Assembly: GCA_046594915.1 (NCBI GenBank)
Contig: JBKJRC010000005.1
Coordinates: 186,001-250,000 of the forward strand
Length of the DNA: 64,000 bases
Reading direction: 5' to 3'
Origin: Methylotenera_A sp046594915
Lineage (GTDB): Bacteria > Pseudomonadota > Gammaproteobacteria > Burkholderiales > Methylophilaceae
A program made the translations under genes and the position numbers. Under the pieces are notes generated by a model. It was not told where the DNA came from, did no database searches, and worked only from the letters and a program-made list of their open reading frames with translations. Positions 60,870 to 64,000 of the stretch are shown here, piece after piece. Positions within the stretch are counted from its first letter, which is position 1, and the number at the start of each line of letters is the position of its first letter.

Positions 60870-62166
60870 TTCTGATGCAGACATAATCAATAATAGCCGT
60901 CGTAATTTTATTAAAAACGCTGGCGCAACTAGCATTTTCATATCCAGCTATCCATTCATCAGCGGCTGTGCTGGCAATTTAAAAAAACCTGCAGTTGGCC
61001 GCGTAGTCGTGATTGGTGGCGGTTATGCAGGCGCAACGGCTGCCAAGTATATTCGCATGTGGAGCGCAAATAATATTGATGTAGTTGTGATTGAAAAATC
61101 AAGCCAGTTTGTATCTTGCCCACTCAGTAATTTGGTGCTTGGCGGTAGTAAAAGCATTAATGACTTGACTTTTGGCTATGATTTGATTCAAAAAAATCAT
61201 GGTGTGCAGTGGGTTAGTGATGAAGTTACTGCGATTGATAGCGTCAATAAAAAAGTCAGTATGAACCGTGGCGAAATCACATACGACCGTTTAATTATCG
61301 CACCAGGCATCGATATAATCTATGACAGCTTGCCGAACTTACAGTCTGCCGAGGCACAACAAGCTATTCCGCATGCTTGGAAAGCGGGCTGGCAAACGGT
61401 TAACTTACGCCAGCAACTTGAAAGTATGCCAAACGGTGGTGTATTTGTGATGAGCGTACCCAAAGCACCCTACCGCTGCCCGCCCGGCCCTTATGAGCGC
61501 GCTTGCCAAGTGGCGAGTTATTTCAAAAAACACAAGCCCAATAGCAAAGTGATTGTGCTGGATGCTAACCCAGAAATTACCTCTAAAAAAGGCTTATTCA
61601 GCAAAGTTTTTAGTGAAATGTATGCGGGCATTATTGATTACCGGCCAAATAACATTGTGCTAGAAGTGGATATTAACAGCAGAACAGTAAAAACTGATTT
61701 TGAAACGGTGTCTGCCAACGTGTTAAACATTATTCCACCACAACGTGCTGGAAAACCAGCGCAAATGGCTGGTTTGAATAACATTGACAAACGTTGGTGC
61801 GAAGTCGATTTTTTAACCTATGAATCTAAATTAACACCCAATATTCACGTCATTGGCGACTCTGTTTCTGCGGCGTTACCCAAATCTGCACACATGGCGA
61901 CCAGTCAGGCGCGTGTTTGTGCTAGTGCAATTGTTGAATTAATGCAGCAGCGCACGCCAGACCCAAATCCTGTTTTTGCCAATACTTGCTACAGTTACGT
62001 CGATGACAAACAGGCGATGCATGTGGCCAATGTGTATCGCTACGATGCAGCGAAAAAAATTATGATCTCTGCCGAAGGTGGTGGTGTATCAGCCAGCCCA
62101 TCAGAGTTAGAAGGCCAATTTGCCAACGCATGGGCCAACAATATCTGGTCTGATGTGTTAACTTAA
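60862..62166 (+). CDS. fccB: Flavocytochrome c sulfide dehydrogenase flavoprotein (FccB/SoxF-like)
   Basis: The 434-residue protein has a Tat signal (SRRNFIK), an FAD-binding Rossmann start VVVIGGGYAGATAAKYIR (48-65) and the FCSD flavin-binding C-terminal domain. Cys86 (QFVSCPLSN) matches the FAD-linking Cys of the purple sulfur enzyme, and Cys206 (PYRCPPGPYERAC) and Cys376 (NTCYSY) its redox-active pair. It would oxidise sulfide, or polysulfide-level substrates, to sulfur in the periplasm and pass electrons to the overlapping cytochrome c gene product. A role with other substrates is possible in a methylotroph. Confidence 0.9.
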   Translation: MTNSDADIINNSRRNFIKNAGATSIFISSYPFISGCAGNLKKPAVGRVVVIGGGYAGATAAKYIRMWSANNIDVVVIEKSSQFVSCPLSNLVLGGSKSINDLTFGYDLIQKNHGVQWVSDEVTAIDSVNKKVSMNRGEITYDRLIIAPGIDIIYDSLPNLQSAEAQQAIPHAWKAGWQTVNLRQQLESMPNGGVFVMSVPKAPYRCPPGPYERACQVASYFKKHKPNSKVIVLDANPEITSKKGLFSKVFSEMYAGIIDYRPNNIVLEVDINSRTVKTDFETVSANVLNIIPPQRAGKPAQMAGLNNIDKRWCEVDFLTYESKLTPNIHVIGDSVSAALPKSAHMATSQARVCASAIVELMQQRTPDPNPVFANTCYSYVDDKQAMHVANVYRYDAAKKIMISAEGGGVSASPSELEGQFANAWANNIWSDVLT

Positions 62167-62184
62167 TCCTTAAAAATCCTTAAA
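62165..62184 (+). repeat. 10-bp tandem duplication at the fccB stop
   Basis: AATCCTTAAA occurs twice in direct succession; the first copy starts with the last two bases of the stop codon. Confidence 0.65.
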
Positions 62185-62192
62185 AACAATCT

Positions 62193-62226
62193 CATGCTAA
62201 GTGCTTTTTCATGTTAAGTGCTTTTT
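62193..62226 (+). repeat. 17-bp tandem duplication across a start codon
   Basis: CATGCTAAGTGCTTTTT is followed directly by CATGTTAAGTGCTTTTT, one mismatch. The second copy holds the start ATG (62211) of the sorbosone dehydrogenase-like gene; the first copy holds a decoy ATG that reaches a stop after 7 codons. Confidence 0.75.
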
Positions 62227-63440
62227 TCCACAAAATTGCTTTATATCTGTCATTTGGCTTATGTCAGATAACTAATATTGGCTGTGCTTACGGTGCAGAA
62301 TCCATCTCGCCGCCAAGTCAAATTGCGCTCAAATTACCGCCAGGTTTTGAAGTGAGTTTATTTGCCAAGTTAGCCGATAATTACGGCCAGCCGCGCATGA
62401 TGGCGCTGGATAGAGATGGGCATTTGTATGTGGCTTTGGCCGGCTCGAATCAGGTATTGATGCTGCCAGATGCCAATGCAGATGGCGTTGCTGAAACGCC
62501 GATTGTTATCGCAAAAAACTTAACTGCGCCTAACAGCTTAGTTTTCGTCAATGACAACTTATTAATCGCCAATGAAAATGGCGTGGTTAAACTGACGCAA
62601 AAAAAAGATGCACAAGGCATTAAATACTGGTCTGCGCCGCAGCCTTTTATCAGCAATCTGGCCACTGGTCATCACACACTCAAAACCATCAAACTTGGCC
62701 CAGACAATCATCTGTATTTAAATATCGGTTCTAGCTGCAATGTGTGTGTAGAAACCGATTCGTCTCGCGCAACCATTCAGCGCTACACTTTAGATGGCAA
62801 ACCTGCTGGCAGTTTAGTCACTTTAGGCAGACACGCGCCCGACCCAACATGGGCAAGAGGCTTACGTAATAGTCAAGGTTTTGCATGGCACCCTAAAACA
62901 AGCGCCATGTTTGCCACCAATAACGGTTCTGATATGCGCGCCAGCACAAAAAATGGCAAAGTCAATGATGAAATCCCGCCTGAACATTTGAACAAAATTG
63001 AGGCAGGCAAGAATTATGGCTGGCCTTATTGCTGGGCTGATCCTGCCAATTTAAACACGCTGATTCAAGACCCGAATTTTTTGGGCGCTGAACATTTTTG
63101 CCAGACTGCCACGCCACCAGCAATCACTCTTATTTCGCATTCCACGCCGATTGGCATCAGTTTTTTAGACAAAACTAACTGGCCTGCTGAATATAAAACT
63201 GATGCCATTGTAGCGTTGCATGGCTCTTGGAATCGTCAAAATCCCAGTGGCTATAAACTAGTACGTGTAAAATTTACAGGTGATAAACCTGTTGCGGTAA
63301 CCGATTTTGCAACAGGTTGGTTAAATGAAAATGGCGTGTGGGGCAGGCCGATTGATGTCATTGTGGGCAAAGATGGCGCACTTTACGTTTCAGATGACCG
63401 CGCAGGTTATATTTACCGTATCATCTACAAACCCAACTAA
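62211..63440 (+). CDS. PQQ-dependent glucose/sorbosone dehydrogenase-like periplasmic protein
   Basis: The 409-residue protein has a signal peptide (cleavage after GCAYGA, near residue 29) and a six-bladed propeller typical of the glucose/sorbosone dehydrogenase family: FEVSLFAKLADNYGQPRMMALDRDGHLYVAL, GPDNHLYLNIGSSCNVC, ARGLRNSQGFAWHPKT and EAGKNYGWPYCWADPAN. Members oxidise sugars or sorbosone with PQQ, but many have unknown substrates. Cysteines in CNVC, YCWAD and HFCQT could form disulfides. It lies 44 bases after fccB. Confidence 0.85.
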   Translation: MLSAFFHKIALYLSFGLCQITNIGCAYGAESISPPSQIALKLPPGFEVSLFAKLADNYGQPRMMALDRDGHLYVALAGSNQVLMLPDANADGVAETPIVIAKNLTAPNSLVFVNDNLLIANENGVVKLTQKKDAQGIKYWSAPQPFISNLATGHHTLKTIKLGPDNHLYLNIGSSCNVCVETDSSRATIQRYTLDGKPAGSLVTLGRHAPDPTWARGLRNSQGFAWHPKTSAMFATNNGSDMRASTKNGKVNDEIPPEHLNKIEAGKNYGWPYCWADPANLNTLIQDPNFLGAEHFCQTATPPAITLISHSTPIGISFLDKTNWPAEYKTDAIVALHGSWNRQNPSGYKLVRVKFTGDKPVAVTDFATGWLNENGVWGRPIDVIVGKDGALYVSDDRAGYIYRIIYKPN

Positions 63441-63457
63441 TAATCGATGTCAATTTA

Positions 63458-64000
63458 ATGACTAAAAATCACCTAATACAAATTTTAGTATTGCTAATTG
63501 CAAGTATATTCATTCATAGTGTTGCGCTGGCAGATAGCACAAAATTAGCTGGCGATATTGCCGTACATATCGCCAAAAGGCATTATGAACACCCGGTGCG
63601 TTTATTGCACCCTTATCTGGATGTATGGCATATGAAAGGCCCGCTGGCCGAAAAAGCCGCACTAAAAACGCTTTCAAAACGTTTTGCCAATATTAATATG
63701 TGTAGCAAAACTGAGCGCGCAAATGTGGTTTTATTACTGGAGCCGCATATGTTTTACAATGCGCAACTGCGGGTATTTCATGGTGAAATCATTGCCAGAG
63801 TTTTTGTTAACTCAGCCGAATTACCCGATTTAGATAATCCGATTATCCGCGTGAAAAAACAGGCACAGCAAAACGGTGATTTAGGTATTAAGCCCGATTT
63901 TTACATGGAAAAAGCCTATATAAAAGCCATGGACAAAGTCATTAAAAATTTAGAAACTGACAAAACTTTTATAGCCGCCATTCAAGCGCCACAAAAAGGC
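63458..64000 (+). CDS. Secreted protein of unknown function (3' end outside window)
   Basis: The frame is open for 181 codons from the ATG at 63458 to the window edge. It starts with a signal peptide (IQILVLLIASIFIHSVALA, cleavage near residue 26). The mature part is helical and basic (DIAVHIAKRHYEHPVRLLHPYLDVW, then KAALKTLSKRFANINMC), with a single cysteine and VVLLLEPHMFYNAQLRVFHGEIIARVFV as probable strands. No family is recognised. It follows the sorbosone dehydrogenase-like gene by 17 bases and may belong to the same operon as fccB. Confidence 0.7.
   Translation, partial: MTKNHLIQILVLLIASIFIHSVALADSTKLAGDIAVHIAKRHYEHPVRLLHPYLDVWHMKGPLAEKAALKTLSKRFANINMCSKTERANVVLLLEPHMFYNAQLRVFHGEIIARVFVNSAELPDLDNPIIRVKKQAQQNGDLGIKPDFYMEKAYIKAMDKVIKNLETDKTFIAAIQAPQKG

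Overview
The window is a 64 kb piece of a chromosome from an AT-rich gram-negative bacterium. Gene content and order (dapD/dapE/prmB, scpA-scpB-rluB next to trpS, surE-pcm-nlpD, wrbA-DUF2069, yciB-yciI-bolA-parvulin) point to a betaproteobacterium. The low-GC coding style resembles the methylotrophic Methylophilaceae (Methylotenera-like). That assignment is an inference from gene style; no rRNA or tRNA gene, phage, insertion sequence or CRISPR array was seen. Coding density is very high and no gene-free stretch exceeds 300 bases.

Layout. 1-1.1 kb: the tail of an unknown gene and a higBA toxin-antitoxin pair whose toxin ribosome-binding site lies inside a perfect palindrome. 1.2-7.4 kb: purB, a Tat-exported archaeal-like superoxide dismutase, wrbA-DUF2069 preceded by a possible 18-codon leader, then surE-pcm-nlpD without the usual rpoS. 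7.5-12.2 kb: a thioredoxin with a WCDPC site, an LCM-type methyltransferase and a minus-strand redox group (pirin, YceI, old yellow enzyme, nitroreductase). 12.3-17.2 kb: a PsiE-like protein and the MoxR-DUF58-transglutaminase-tadA operon. 17.3-24 kb, minus strand: BI-1 protein, nagZ, a methyltransferase, the queuosine-precursor transporter, two Dpp-type permeases, a cytoplasmic YkuD enzyme and a membrane-anchored LuxR regulator. Together the YkuD enzyme, permeases, NagZ and a solute-binding lipoprotein at 25.5 kb look like a peptidoglycan-fragment recycling set. 24-30 kb: cytochrome b561, VIT-type transporter, the binding protein, rlmD and a DEDDy exonuclease.

29.4-34.4 kb, minus strand: dsbB, cysM and the envelope lipid-transport trio ydbH-ynbE-ydbL. 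34.4-44.9 kb, plus strand: xseA, kup, an M48 lipoprotein protease and the lysine branch dapD/dapE with prmB, interrupted by a GGDEF-EAL protein with a degenerate MHYT sensor. 45-51.5 kb, minus strand: the conserved PHP-Sua5-M50-trpS-SMR-scpA-scpB-rluB block. 51.6-55.7 kb: yciB, yciI, bolA, parvulin, FTR1 iron permease and a lone glycosyltransferase. 55.8-64 kb: purL, an exported ankyrin protein, a monoheme cytochrome c with an FccB-type sulfide dehydrogenase flavoprotein, a sorbosone dehydrogenase-like protein and a secreted protein cut by the window edge.

The most unusual non-coding signal is a recurring set of short tandem duplications that begin at or just after stop codons (6.9, 12.8, 42.5, 43.8, 55.7 and 62.2 kb). 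Several have a 16-17 bp period, and two four-copy 17-bp arrays flank dapE. A TAAAAT-like hexamer 25-40 bases before many plus-strand starts probably marks promoter -10 sites.
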